DNA of 64,000 nt from Streptomyces seoulensis (GTDB taxonomy: Bacteria > Actinomycetota > Actinomycetes > Streptomycetales > Streptomycetaceae), in the NCBI GenBank assembly GCA_013364255.1, contig CP054936.1:1364001-1428000 (forward strand), written 5' to 3'. Shown piece after piece: positions 50,008-58,035 of this stretch; position 1 is the stretch's first letter, and each line of letters begins with the position of its first letter. The position numbers and the translations under genes were made by a program. The notes beneath the pieces are model-generated. The model saw nothing but the letters and a program-made list of their open reading frames with translations. It made no database searches and was not told the DNA's origin.

Positions 50008-51494
50008 GTTCGTTCCTTGCCGGTGTTGGCGGGTTTGTCGGTGTCCGGGGTGTTCTCGGGGTCGTCTGCGTTGTCTGGGTTGTCGCGGATGCGCCGCAGC
50101 GAGCGGTCGGTGACGGTCACCGCCAGGAACAGCACGCTGGCGGCGAGCATGAACCAGGCCAGGTGGTGCAGGCCGCCGGTGTCGGCGCGCTGCCCGAAGA
50201 AGGCGCCGTCGGCGGCGGAGGCGGTGATGGCGCCGAGGTAGCCGAAGGTCCGCAGCAGTCCGGCGGAGGAGCCGATGCGGTCGGCGTCGGCCTGGTGGTA
50301 GACGGCGTTCTGCAGGGCGAGGCCGTTGAGGCCCTGCGGAACCCCGAGGACGACCACGACGGCCAGCAGCATCCACACGGGACTGTCGGCGTGCAGCGGG
50401 AGCAGCAGCGCGCACGCGAGGATCTGCCCGACCGCGCCGGCCAGCAGCTTGCCGCGCACGGCCTGGCGCCGTCCGGTGAGGGCGGAGACGACGATCGCCG
50501 TGGCGAACAGCGGCAGTTGGACCAGTCCGGCCTGCGAGGCGGACAGTCCGCGGCCCTCCTCGGTCCACTGCGTGTAGCCGTACAGGAAGGCGTAGGTGAC
50601 GACGTAGCAGAGCAGGGCCCTGCCGTAGGTGGCGACGAGCGGCAGGTTGCCGCCGAGGACGCGTACGTCGATGAAGGGCTGCCGGGCGCGCAGTTCGCGC
50701 CGGATGAATCCGGCGCCCGTCGCGAGGGTCAGCACCGGCAGGTACCAGGCGCCGCCGCCGAGGTCCATCAGGAACAGCAGCAGGCACACCAGCGCCACGG
50801 CGAACAGGCCCATCCCCGGCAGGTCCAGGTCCCGCACCGGATGGCGGCCGTCCGTACGGCGCGGCACCGGGGTCGCCGGCAGGCGGCGGAGGCCGAGGTA
50901 CAGGCCGAAGAGCGCGAGCGGGATGTTGACGGCCAGGGTGGCGCGCCAGCCGCCGACGGCGATCAGCAGACCGCCGAGGCTCGGACCGACGACGGCGATG
51001 GTCTGGGTGGTGACGGCCAGCGCGGTCAGCACCCCGGCCGGACTCTCCCGGCCGGTGCGCCGGGCCTCGCTGCGGATGAGGTACATGGCGGCCGGATAGC
51101 CGGAGCAGGTGCCGAAGCCGAGCAGCACCCGGGCGGCGATGAGCACGCCGAGGTTCGGGGCGAGCATGCCGACGACACCGGCGACGCCGGTCAGCGCCGT
51201 GCCGGTCAGGAACAGGCGGCGCGGCCCGAAGAGGTCGATGAGCCGGCCCATGACCGGCTGGCCTATGGCGGTGGCCAGGTACAGGGCGGAGATGAGCCAC
51301 GCCGTCCGGGCGGGCGGGGCGCCGAAGGCGGCGCCGATGGGGACCAGGGAGACGGAGATGATGGAGGAGTTGACCGGATTGAGGGCGGCGCCCGTCATCA
51401 TCGGGGCCAGCAGCCGCCGGTCGAAGCCGTCCGCCAGCTTCCCGCCCCGCCCGGGACGCCACCGCTGGAGGACGCGGGTGAGGCTCGCGCTCAC
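50004..51494 (-). CDS. MFS drug exporter, DHA2 family
   Basis: This 496-aa protein has about 14 helices and motifs ALNPVNSSIISVSLVPIGAA, GRLIDLFGPRRLFLTGTALT (motif A) and VVGPSLGGLLIAVGGWRATL (motif C). GTG at 51494 overlaps the MarR stop as GTGA, and its own stop overlaps the hydrolase ATG, so all three genes are translationally coupled. The C-terminal tail is Asp/Asn/Pro-rich. It probably exports the MarR ligand. Confidence 0.9.
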   Translation of the reverse strand: MSASLTRVLQRWRPGRGGKLADGFDRRLLAPMMTGAALNPVNSSIISVSLVPIGAAFGAPPARTAWLISALYLATAIGQPVMGRLIDLFGPRRLFLTGTALTGVAGVVGMLAPNLGVLIAARVLLGFGTCSGYPAAMYLIRSEARRTGRESPAGVLTALAVTTQTIAVVGPSLGGLLIAVGGWRATLAVNIPLALFGLYLGLRRLPATPVPRRTDGRHPVRDLDLPGMGLFAVALVCLLLFLMDLGGGAWYLPVLTLATGAGFIRRELRARQPFIDVRVLGGNLPLVATYGRALLCYVVTYAFLYGYTQWTEEGRGLSASQAGLVQLPLFATAIVVSALTGRRQAVRGKLLAGAVGQILACALLLPLHADSPVWMLLAVVVVLGVPQGLNGLALQNAVYHQADADRIGSSAGLLRTFGYLGAITASAADGAFFGQRADTGGLHHLAWFMLAASVLFLAVTVTDRSLRRIRDNPDNADDPENTPDTDKPANTGKERT

Positions 51495-51949
51495 GACCGG
51501 ACGATCCGTTCCAGCACGGCCGCGGCCGCCAGCAGGGTACGGCGCTCCTCCTCCGTGCACTGGTCCTGCACGGCGCGGGCGAGCCAGCCTTCCCCGGCGC
51601 GCCGGCGGTCCTCCAGGAAGGTGTGTCCGCCGTCGGTGACGAACACCAGCTGGCGGCGGCCGTCCTCGGGGTCCGGTCGGCGGGCGACCAGGCCGCGTTC
51701 GACGAGGATGCCGACGATGCTGGCCACCGACTGGTGGCGGACGCCCTCGGCGGCGGCCAGATCGCTGACCGACGCCTCGCCGTCCTTGTCGAGCCGGCTG
51801 AGGACGGAGGTCTGGGAGGGGGTGAGGTCGCCGCGGTCGTAGGTCTCCCGCAGCCGGCGGCGCAGCCGGCTGTACACCACGCGGACCTCGTGGGCCGCGC
51901 GCGCGGCCGTCTCGGAGACGCCCTCCGCGGTCTGCTCGATCTCGTTCAT
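51491..51949 (-). CDS. MarR-family regulator
   Basis: This 152-aa protein has a winged HTH (LTPSQTSVLSRLDKDGEASV, SDLAAAEGVRHQSVASIVGI) and the wing PDPEDGRRQLVFVTDGG. ATG at 51949 lies one base from the TGCGCAG operator. The -10-like TAGTCT is about 6 nt upstream, so the mRNA is probably leaderless. It should repress its own operon with the MFS pump and hydrolase. Confidence 0.92.
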   Translation of the reverse strand: MNEIEQTAEGVSETAARAAHEVRVVYSRLRRRLRETYDRGDLTPSQTSVLSRLDKDGEASVSDLAAAEGVRHQSVASIVGILVERGLVARRPDPEDGRRQLVFVTDGGHTFLEDRRRAGEGWLARAVQDQCTEEERRTLLAAAAVLERIVRS

Positions 51950-51950
51950 A

Positions 51951-51984
51951 TGCGCAGACTAATCTGCGCAGCCTTACCTGCGCA
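51951..51984. promoter_or_regulatory. MarR operator: TGCGCAG dyad plus third half-site
   Basis: TGCGCAG-ACTAAT-CTGCGCA (51951-51970) is a perfect 7-bp-arm dyad. A further CTGCGCA lies at 51978-51984. On the minus strand TTGCGC and TAGTCT (17-bp spacing) form a plausible promoter inside the operator. Confidence 0.85.
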
Positions 51985-52162
51985 ATACGGCGTGTGGACA
52001 TACCCGTGCCGCGCCGGGGCCCGCCGGGGCCGCCCGTACGCCCTCCGATGGGGTGACGTGGGGGCGCTCCGAGGCGTGCCGCGCCGCCGCGGCCCGGACC
52101 GGCTTCTTTACTTGCCGATCGGATCATCTTCCCGCCGTCCACCGCAGCCTTCGAGGACACGC

Positions 52163-52696
52163 ATGACTGACGACTTCATCGTTGACGTGAGCAGGATTCG
52201 TGCCGACGCCCGGGCCAAGATGGAGGGCGGCCCGGTCACGGAGACGTACGGGGCGGACCGGGACCGGGTCGTTGCCGTCCTGAACGACGTCGTGGCCACC
52301 GAGGTGGTGTGCTGGATGCGGTACACCCGGCACGCCATCTCCGCCACCGGCATCGACCGCGCCCAGGTCTCGGCGGAGTTCAGCGAACACGCGAAAGAGG
52401 AGTGGGACCACGCGCTGCGCGCCGCCGAGCGCATCTCCCAGCTGGGCGGGGACCCGGACTTCGACCCGGCCACGCTCGTCGAGCGCTCGCACACCGAGTA
52501 CACGGCGATCCCGGACAACGAACTGAAGCAGATGCTGCGCAGCAACCTGGAGGCCGAGCGCATCGTCATCGGCGTCTACCAGGAGATCATCCGCTGGCTG
52601 GGCGACAAGGACCCGACCACCCGGCGCCTCATGGAGAGCATCCTGGAGGAAGAGGAGGAGCACGCCGACGACCTGCTCGACCTGCTCGGAGGCTGA
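52163..52696 (+). CDS. Ferritin-like/bacterioferritin-type protein
   Basis: This 177-aa protein is a four-helix bundle of the ferritin-like superfamily: VLNDVVATEVVCWMRYTRHA (helix A with Glu ligand), EFSEHAKEEWDHALRAAERI (ExxH), SNLEAERIVIGVYQEII and ESILEEEEEHADDLLDLL. It could store or oxidise iron or protect DNA. ATG at 52163 follows CGAGGACACGC. No encapsulin or bfd partner is adjacent. The 150-bp gap that follows holds nothing recognisable. Confidence 0.85.
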   Translation: MTDDFIVDVSRIRADARAKMEGGPVTETYGADRDRVVAVLNDVVATEVVCWMRYTRHAISATGIDRAQVSAEFSEHAKEEWDHALRAAERISQLGGDPDFDPATLVERSHTEYTAIPDNELKQMLRSNLEAERIVIGVYQEIIRWLGDKDPTTRRLMESILEEEEEHADDLLDLLGG

Positions 52697-52845
52697 ACCG
52701 ACCCGGCCTGATCCGGACTGATACAGCCTGACCCGTTGTGACCCGTTCCGCCCTGTCCTGATCCGTCCCGGCCCGGAGCCCGGCGCCGGGTCCCGCGGCC
52801 GGGACGGGCCGGTGTCGCTGTCGGCGCGAGAGGAGTCGAGGCGCG

Positions 52846-53670
52846 GTGACGCTCCCCCTGGTGGTCGGCGCGGACGGGTCCGAGGCGAGTCTGGAGGCGG
52901 TGGACTGGGCCGCCGCCGAGGCGGTGCGGCACGGCGCTCCGCTGCACGTCCTGCACGCGGCGGCCGGTGACCGGGAGGCGTCCGGCGTGCTCCGCGCCGC
53001 GGTGGAACGGGCCGGAGCGGCGGCCCCCGCCGTACGGCTGTCGAGCGAGGTCGTGCACGAGGACGCGATCTCCGCACTGGTGGCCGGGGACCGCGCCGCG
53101 CTCGCGCTGGTGCTCGGCTCCCGGGGACTCGGCGGGGAGCTGCCCGGCCTCCTGCTGGGCTCGGTCGCCCTGGCCGTGGCGGCCCGGTCGCACTGCCCGG
53201 TCGTCGTGGTGCGCGGCGAGGCACGGCACCGGGGGACCCGTTTCGGGAGCGTCGTCGTCGGCGTCGAGGCGGGGGAGGGCAGTGACACGGCCGTGGAGTT
53301 CGCGTTCCGCGAGGCCCGGGCGCGGCGCTGCCGCCTGGTGGCCGTGCACGCCTGGAACCCGCGGTTCGGCGGCGCCGCCGCTCCCGGGATCCCGCCGTGG
53401 TACGTCGCGGAAGCACACCGGCGGCCGCCGGCGCAGGTGCTCGACGACGCGCTGGGCGCACCGGCGGAGCGGTACCGCGACGTGCCGGCGCACCGCTCGG
53501 TGATCGACGGGCCGGCCCGGCAGGCGCTGGTCGCGGCCGCTTCGGAGGCGGACCTCCTGGTCGTCGGCGCGCGCCGGCGCCAGGCGGTCGCCGGCCTCCA
53601 ACTGGGCCTGATCAACCACGCGTTGCTGCACCACGCCCCCTGCCCCGTCGCGGTCGTCCCCCGGGCGTGA
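52846..53670 (+). CDS. Universal stress protein with two UspA domains
   Basis: This 274-aa protein has tandem UspA domains, each beginning with a strand of type VVGADGSEASLEAV and SVVVGVEAGEGSDTAV. ATP-binding-like Gly-rich loops follow: GSRGLGGELPGLLLGSVA in the first and VVGARRRQAVAGLQLG in the second. The second loop lacks the classic G-x2-G-x9-G(S/T) spacing. GTG start at 52846 with GAGAGGAG upstream. It is associated with dormancy/hypoxia or stress responses; specific role unknown. Confidence 0.9.
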   Translation: MTLPLVVGADGSEASLEAVDWAAAEAVRHGAPLHVLHAAAGDREASGVLRAAVERAGAAAPAVRLSSEVVHEDAISALVAGDRAALALVLGSRGLGGELPGLLLGSVALAVAARSHCPVVVVRGEARHRGTRFGSVVVGVEAGEGSDTAVEFAFREARARRCRLVAVHAWNPRFGGAAAPGIPPWYVAEAHRRPPAQVLDDALGAPAERYRDVPAHRSVIDGPARQALVAAASEADLLVVGARRRQAVAGLQLGLINHALLHHAPCPVAVVPRA

Positions 53671-53757
53671 CACCGGGCGGTGCCGGGTGACACCGGGCGG
53701 TGCCGGGTGACACCGGACGGCGCCGGGCGGCGCCGGACGACACCGGACGGTGCCGGG
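53668..53757. repeat. 20-bp tandem repeat (about 4-5 copies)
   Basis: TGACACCGGGCGGTGCCGGG occurs at 53668 and 53688 exactly, then with 1-3 changes at 53708 and 53738 and a more degenerate copy between. The first unit begins with the TGA stop of the universal stress gene. Confidence 0.9.
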
Positions 53758-53820
53758 CGCGTGGCGGGTCGTCGCCGTGTCCTTCCGGCTCATTGCGGTG
53801 ACCGGTACGGCGAATCAATC

Positions 53821-54423
53821 ATGGCGGTCATGGACCGACCGAGTGAGACCATCGCGTGCGGGGACGTCGTCCTGCGGCGCTGGCGTGAACAGAGCGACTT
53901 CGCAGCGGCGTTGCGGCTGATCGAGGAGTCCCGGGAACATCTGCGCCCCTGGATGCCGTGGTTCGAGGGGCCCGCCGAGGAACGCACCCGGGACTTCCTG
54001 GCGAAGGCCGAGGCGAGGTGGGCGAGCGGCGAGGTGTTCAACTACGCCGTGGTCGAGGACGGCACACTCGTCGGCATGTGCCAGGCCTACCGCGGAGCCG
54101 TGCCCCGGGGCTGGGGAATGGGGTACTGGCTGCACCCGGCGGCCGTCGGCCGGGGCATCGCCACGAGGGCGACGGCGGCCCTGGCCGACGAGATGTTCGC
54201 CCTGCCGGAGGTGGCGTACCTGGAGATCACCCACGACCTGGCCAACACCGCCAGCAGCGCCGTACCGCGCCGCCTGGGCTTCACCGAGGTCGGACGCGAG
54301 CGGGCGGAACCGCCCACGCCGCCCTCCTGCGTCGGCACCGACGCGGTCTGGCGCCTGCACCGCCCGACACCGCCGGCCGCCCACCGCCGACGCGTCAAGT
54401 CCGTACCGGGCGGCAGACCTTGA
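53821..54423 (+). CDS. GNAT acetyltransferase (RimJ/RimL-like)
   Basis: This 200-aa protein has the GNAT fold of N-acetyltransferases that act on protein N-termini or antibiotics: LRPWMPWFEG near residue 40, the acetyl-CoA loop YWLHPAAVGRGIATRATAAL near 102, and ITHDLANTASSAVPRRLGF near 138. ATG 53821 and ATG 53830 are both possible; no clear Shine-Dalgarno decides. It is a single gene; the substrate is unknown. Confidence 0.88.
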   Translation: MAVMDRPSETIACGDVVLRRWREQSDFAAALRLIEESREHLRPWMPWFEGPAEERTRDFLAKAEARWASGEVFNYAVVEDGTLVGMCQAYRGAVPRGWGMGYWLHPAAVGRGIATRATAALADEMFALPEVAYLEITHDLANTASSAVPRRLGFTEVGRERAEPPTPPSCVGTDAVWRLHRPTPPAAHRRRVKSVPGGRP

Positions 54424-54488
54424 CGCCCGGCCGCCCGGCGGCCCGGCCGTCCCGCCGCCGGAACGGCGGACCTCGGCGTTCCGGCCGC

Positions 54489-55148
54489 TCAGCCGCCCGA
54501 GCGGCCCAGGGCGACCACGAGCAGGGTACGGGCGGCGGTGGCGCCGACGAGGCGGCAGCGGTGCGGTATGTCGCCGCGGTGATGGGCGCTCTGGCCCGCC
54601 CGGAGCCGGATGGTCTCCTCGCCGCGCAGTTCGAGGGCGACCTCGCCCTCCAGCACGTGGATGAAATCCTCCCCGGTGTGCTCGAACCAGCCGCGCTCGC
54701 CCTGCCCGGGTGTGAAGTGCTGCTCGTACGCCTCCATGACGTCGCTCTGACCACCGGGGATCAGCACGTGGGCGAACTGCCCGGTGCCTTCGGTGACCCG
54801 GATGACCTGCGGGTCCGCCTCGTGCGCGACCGTCTCTGAGGTGCTGGCCGGACGCAGGAAGATGCCCGGCGGCAGCGCCAGCGCGTCGGCGATCTTGTAG
54901 ATGGAGGCGAGGCTCGGCGTCGTCAGGCCGCGTTCCAGCTGGCTGAGGAACGGCTGGGACAGGCCCGAGCGGGAGGCGAGTTCGGCCATCGGGACACCGA
55001 GTCGTCGTCGGTGCCCCCGGATCACGGATCCGACGGCCAGGGCCTCGGGGGAGGGATCGGGTCGGCGCACGTGCTCGACGGTAGCGCACCCCGCAAGCGC
55101 GCGGACGGCGGCCGCAGAACCGGGGACATGGTCCGGATGAAGCTTCAT
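54489..55148 (-). CDS. XRE-family regulator with C-terminal cupin
   Basis: This protein of up to 219 aa has an HTH_3 domain (GVPMAELASRSGLSQPFLSQ, LERGLTTPSLASIYKIADAL) near residues 60-110 and a cupin_2 sensor (FEHTGEDFIHVLEGEVALEL, GQSAHHRGDIPHRC). Such regulators bind small metabolites in the cupin. Start ATG 55148 is tentative, since a GTG about 70 bp inside is also possible. It is divergent from the ABC-importer/arylsulfotransferase operon and probably controls it. Confidence 0.9.
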   Translation of the reverse strand: MKLHPDHVPGSAAAVRALAGCATVEHVRRPDPSPEALAVGSVIRGHRRRLGVPMAELASRSGLSQPFLSQLERGLTTPSLASIYKIADALALPPGIFLRPASTSETVAHEADPQVIRVTEGTGQFAHVLIPGGQSDVMEAYEQHFTPGQGERGWFEHTGEDFIHVLEGEVALELRGEETIRLRAGQSAHHRGDIPHRCRLVGATAARTLLVVALGRSGG

Positions 55149-55184
55149 GACGCCGACACGCTGCTGCAATAAGCGAGGCGAATT

Positions 55185-55199
55185 ATTGACGTCGTCAAT
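55185..55199. promoter_or_regulatory. Probable operator of the XRE-cupin/ABC divergon
   Basis: ATTGACG-T-CGTCAAT is a perfect 7-bp-arm dyad, 30 bp before the permease ATG and 37 bp from the XRE ATG. AT-rich arms and central position favour a binding site for the XRE-cupin protein. Confidence 0.75.
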
Positions 55200-55228
55200 C
55201 TCGCTGTCGGCTCAGGAACTGGACGACC

Positions 55229-56158
55229 ATGGCCCGCACTTCACCGCCCGGCTCTCCGGCAGGGCCCCCGCACGACGCCGTCGACGACCACCGCCCCCGC
55301 CCACCCGGCCCCGGCCCCGCACACCCGCCCGGCACCTCGGCGGCGGACCGTTCCGAGACCAAGGCGGCGGACGCGCCCGGGCCTTGGCGGCCGGGAGTCG
55401 TGAAGGTGCTCGCCCGCGCCGGAGCCCCCCTGGCCTCCGCGTGCGTCGTGCTCGCCCTGTGGTGGGCGGCCGCCCGCGCCGGCGTACTCGGCGAGGGCCT
55501 CGTCCCCACCCCCTGGCAGACCCTGCGGGCGGCCCACGCCATGTGGGCCGACGGCACGATGACCGCCGACCTGCGGGCCAGCCTGGCACGCGCCGGCCAG
55601 GGCTTCGCGGCCGGCGCCGCGGCCGGGACCGCCCTCGGCTTCCTCACCGGCAACCAGCGCCGCGTCGCCGCGCTCGTCGGCCCGATGATGTCGTTCCTGC
55701 GGCCGATCCCCGCCATCGCGCTGGTGCCCCTGGTCACCGCCTGGTTCGGGATCGGCGAGCAGGCCAAACACCTGCTCATCGCCTACGCCGTCTTCCTGGC
55801 CGTCTGGCTGTACGTCCACGACGGCGTCGCCCGCGTGCCCGCCGACTACCTGCGGGCGGCCCGCGCCCTCGGGGTGCCGCGCCGGCGCCGGCTGACCGAG
55901 GTCCTGCTGCCCGCGGCGGCTCCCTCGGTGGTGGCGGCGCTCCGCTACGGCGCGGGACTCGCCTTCCTGGCCCTGGTGGCCGCCGAGCTGGGCGGCGCGC
56001 AGAGCGGCATCGCCTACCGCCTCCAGGTCGACGGCCAGTTCCTGCGCACCGACCACATGTTCGTCGGCCTGATCGAACTCGGCCTGCTCGGCCTCCTCGC
56101 GGACGCGCTGATCAGCGCGGTCGGCCACCGCCTCGTCCACTGGAGCAGCGGCTCATGA
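55229..56158 (+). CDS. ABC importer permease (SsuC/TauC-like)
   Basis: This 309-aa protein has a 60-residue Pro-rich cytoplasmic N-terminus and about six membrane helices. The BPD_transp_1 cytoplasmic loop is DYLRAARALGVPRRRRLTEV followed by LLPAAAPSVVAAL, matching the EAA motif of nitrate/sulfonate/taurine importers. ATG at 55229 has only weak CAGGA upstream. It is followed by an overlapping 13-codon ORF and then the ATPase. Confidence 0.9.
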   Translation: MARTSPPGSPAGPPHDAVDDHRPRPPGPGPAHPPGTSAADRSETKAADAPGPWRPGVVKVLARAGAPLASACVVLALWWAAARAGVLGEGLVPTPWQTLRAAHAMWADGTMTADLRASLARAGQGFAAGAAAGTALGFLTGNQRRVAALVGPMMSFLRPIPAIALVPLVTAWFGIGEQAKHLLIAYAVFLAVWLYVHDGVARVPADYLRAARALGVPRRRRLTEVLLPAAAPSVVAALRYGAGLAFLALVAAELGGAQSGIAYRLQVDGQFLRTDHMFVGLIELGLLGLLADALISAVGHRLVHWSSGS

Positions 56159-56196
56159 ACCACACCGACACCACCGCGCCCAGGAGGAGTTCATGA
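56155..56196 (+). CDS. 13-codon coupling ORF between permease and ATPase
   Basis: The permease stop overlaps an ATG (ATGA at 56155-56158). This opens MNHTDTTAPRRSS, whose own TGA overlaps the ATPase ATG (ATGA at 56193-56196). The AGGAGGAG Shine-Dalgarno of the ATPase is inside this mini-ORF. Both ends overlap neighbours, so translation of it would hand ribosomes from permease to ATPase. Confidence 0.5.
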   Translation: MNHTDTTAPRRSS

Positions 56197-56906
56197 CCGC
56201 CCTCGTCCGACTGGAGGGCGTCGAGGTCCGCTACGGCCGCTCCCTCGCCCTGACCGCCACCGAACTCGACTTCGCCCAGGGCTCGTTCACCTCCCTGCTC
56301 GGCCCGACCGGTTGCGGCAAGTCGACACTGCTGAACGCCGTCGCCGGGTTCGTGCCGCCGAGTTCGGGGCGCGTCCTGATGGACGGCGTCCCGGTGACCG
56401 GACCCGGCCCGGACCGGGGCGTGGTCTTCCAGCACTACGCGCTGCTGCCCTGGTTCACCGGCCGCGGCAACGTCGAGTTCGCCCTCAAACGCTTCGGCCT
56501 GTCCCGCACCGAGCGCAGGGCGCGCGCCCTGGAGGCACTCGCGGAGGTCGGCCTCGCCGACGCCGCCGAGAAGCACCCGGCCCAGCTGTCCGGCGGCATG
56601 CGCCAACGCGTCGCCCTGGCACGGGCGTTGGCGGCCCAGCCGCGCGTCCTGCTGATGGACGAGCCGTTCGGCGCGCTCGACGCGATCACCCGCGCGCGGA
56701 TGCAGCGACTGCTGACCCGGCTGTGGGAACACACCCGTACCACCGTCGTCTTCGTCACCCACGACGTGGACGAGGCGCTCGCCCTCTCCCAGCGGGTGAT
56801 CGTCATGGCGGCGGGCCCGGGACGCGTCATCGCGGACCACCGCGTGGGCGACGGCCCGAAGGCCGACCTCCACCACCGCATCGTCACCCAACTCGACACC
56901 GAATGA
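56193..56906 (+). CDS. ABC importer ATPase (SsuB/TauB-like)
   Basis: This 237-aa ATPase has Walker A GPTGCGKSTLLNAVAGF, Q-loop FQHYALLPW, signature LSGGMRQRVALARAL, Walker B VLLMDEPFGALD and switch His in VTHDVDEAL. ATG 56193 has AGGAGGAG 5 nt upstream. It energises the adjacent permease and binding protein. Confidence 0.92.
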   Translation: MTALVRLEGVEVRYGRSLALTATELDFAQGSFTSLLGPTGCGKSTLLNAVAGFVPPSSGRVLMDGVPVTGPGPDRGVVFQHYALLPWFTGRGNVEFALKRFGLSRTERRARALEALAEVGLADAAEKHPAQLSGGMRQRVALARALAAQPRVLLMDEPFGALDAITRARMQRLLTRLWEHTRTTVVFVTHDVDEALALSQRVIVMAAGPGRVIADHRVGDGPKADLHHRIVTQLDTE

Positions 56907-56935
56907 ACCCGGTCGTGACCCACCAGGAGTTCCCC

Positions 56936-57964
56936 GTGCCCACCACCCCGCCGCCGGTCTCCCCGCGCGGAACACGGGCGGCCGCCGCCCTCGCCGCCGT
57001 ACTCGCGCTGATGACGCTGCTGACCGCCTGCGGCGCGGACACCGGCTCCGCGTCCACGTCCGCCGGGACGACCCGCGTCACCATCGCGGGCAGCGACTAC
57101 CTCGGCGGCGCTCCCGTCTACACCGCCACCGAGAAAGGCCAGTGGGCCGCCAACGGCCTGACCCCCCAGGTCCAGTCCTTCGCCACCGGCCGCGACGCGC
57201 TCAACGCCGTCCTCGGCGGGCAGGCCCAGTACGCGGTGGTCGGCGACCTGCCCGCCGTGTCGGCCGTCCTCGCCGGCCGGAAGATCGAGATCGTCGCCGC
57301 CCTGTCCGGTTTCGCGGACTGGCGGCTGTTCACCACCGCCGCCGCCTCCGTCACCCGCTTCGCCGACCTCAAGGGCAAGAAGATCGGTCTGCCCGAGGGC
57401 ACCAACGTGCAGTACGCGCTCGACGGCATGCTCACCGCGGCCGGACTGAAGCCGGGCGACGTCACCCTCGTCAACCTCGCCCCGAACCAGGTGACCGCGG
57501 CCCTGGCCCGCGGCGACATCGACGCGGGCCTCACCTTCCCCAGCTTCTACGACGCCACCAAGGCCGCTCTCGGCGCCGAGTACCGCGAGCTGCGCTACAC
57601 CGGCTACACCTACCGCACCCTGCTGGTCGCCGCCCCCGGTACGGCCGCCCGCACCTCGACCGCCGTGCTGCGCACCCTCACCACCGCGGCCAGGACCGCG
57701 GCCAAGGACCCCGCGGCGGCCCGCAAGGCCGTCGTCGCCCAGGCCAAGGGCGCGCTTCAGCCGGGCTTCGTCGACGCCTACTACGCCTCGTACCACTACG
57801 CCGTGACCCTTGATGAGCCCCTGCTGAAGCTGCTCGTCGCCGAGGGCGCCTGGGTCAAGTCGACGCAGAAGCCGGCGGGAACCCCGGACCGGGCCACCTT
57901 CCTCCAGCACATCGACCCCGCCCCGCTCAAGTCCGCGGCCCCCCAGGCCGTGACCCTCTCCTGA
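56936..57964 (+). CDS. Substrate-binding lipoprotein (SsuA/TauA/NMT1-like)
   Basis: This 342-aa precursor has a lipoprotein signal with lipobox LLTAC near residue 37. The type II periplasmic fold is of the NMT1/SsuA type: VYTATEKGQWAANGL, FATGRDALNAVLGGQAQYAV and ADLKGKKIGLPEGTNVQYAL. GTG 56936 has AGGAG 6 nt upstream and is preferred. An ATG at 56903 overlapping the ATPase stop is in frame and would add 11 residues. Ligands in this family include sulfonates, taurine, nitrate and pyrimidine precursors. Confidence 0.9.
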   Translation: MPTTPPPVSPRGTRAAAALAAVLALMTLLTACGADTGSASTSAGTTRVTIAGSDYLGGAPVYTATEKGQWAANGLTPQVQSFATGRDALNAVLGGQAQYAVVGDLPAVSAVLAGRKIEIVAALSGFADWRLFTTAAASVTRFADLKGKKIGLPEGTNVQYALDGMLTAAGLKPGDVTLVNLAPNQVTAALARGDIDAGLTFPSFYDATKAALGAEYRELRYTGYTYRTLLVAAPGTAARTSTAVLRTLTTAARTAAKDPAAARKAVVAQAKGALQPGFVDAYYASYHYAVTLDEPLLKLLVAEGAWVKSTQKPAGTPDRATFLQHIDPAPLKSAAPQAVTLS

Positions 57965-58035
57965 CACCCCGACACACCCACCCGCTCACACCCGCCCGTA
58001 CGCACCCGCACACCCGAAGGACACCCGGACACGTC

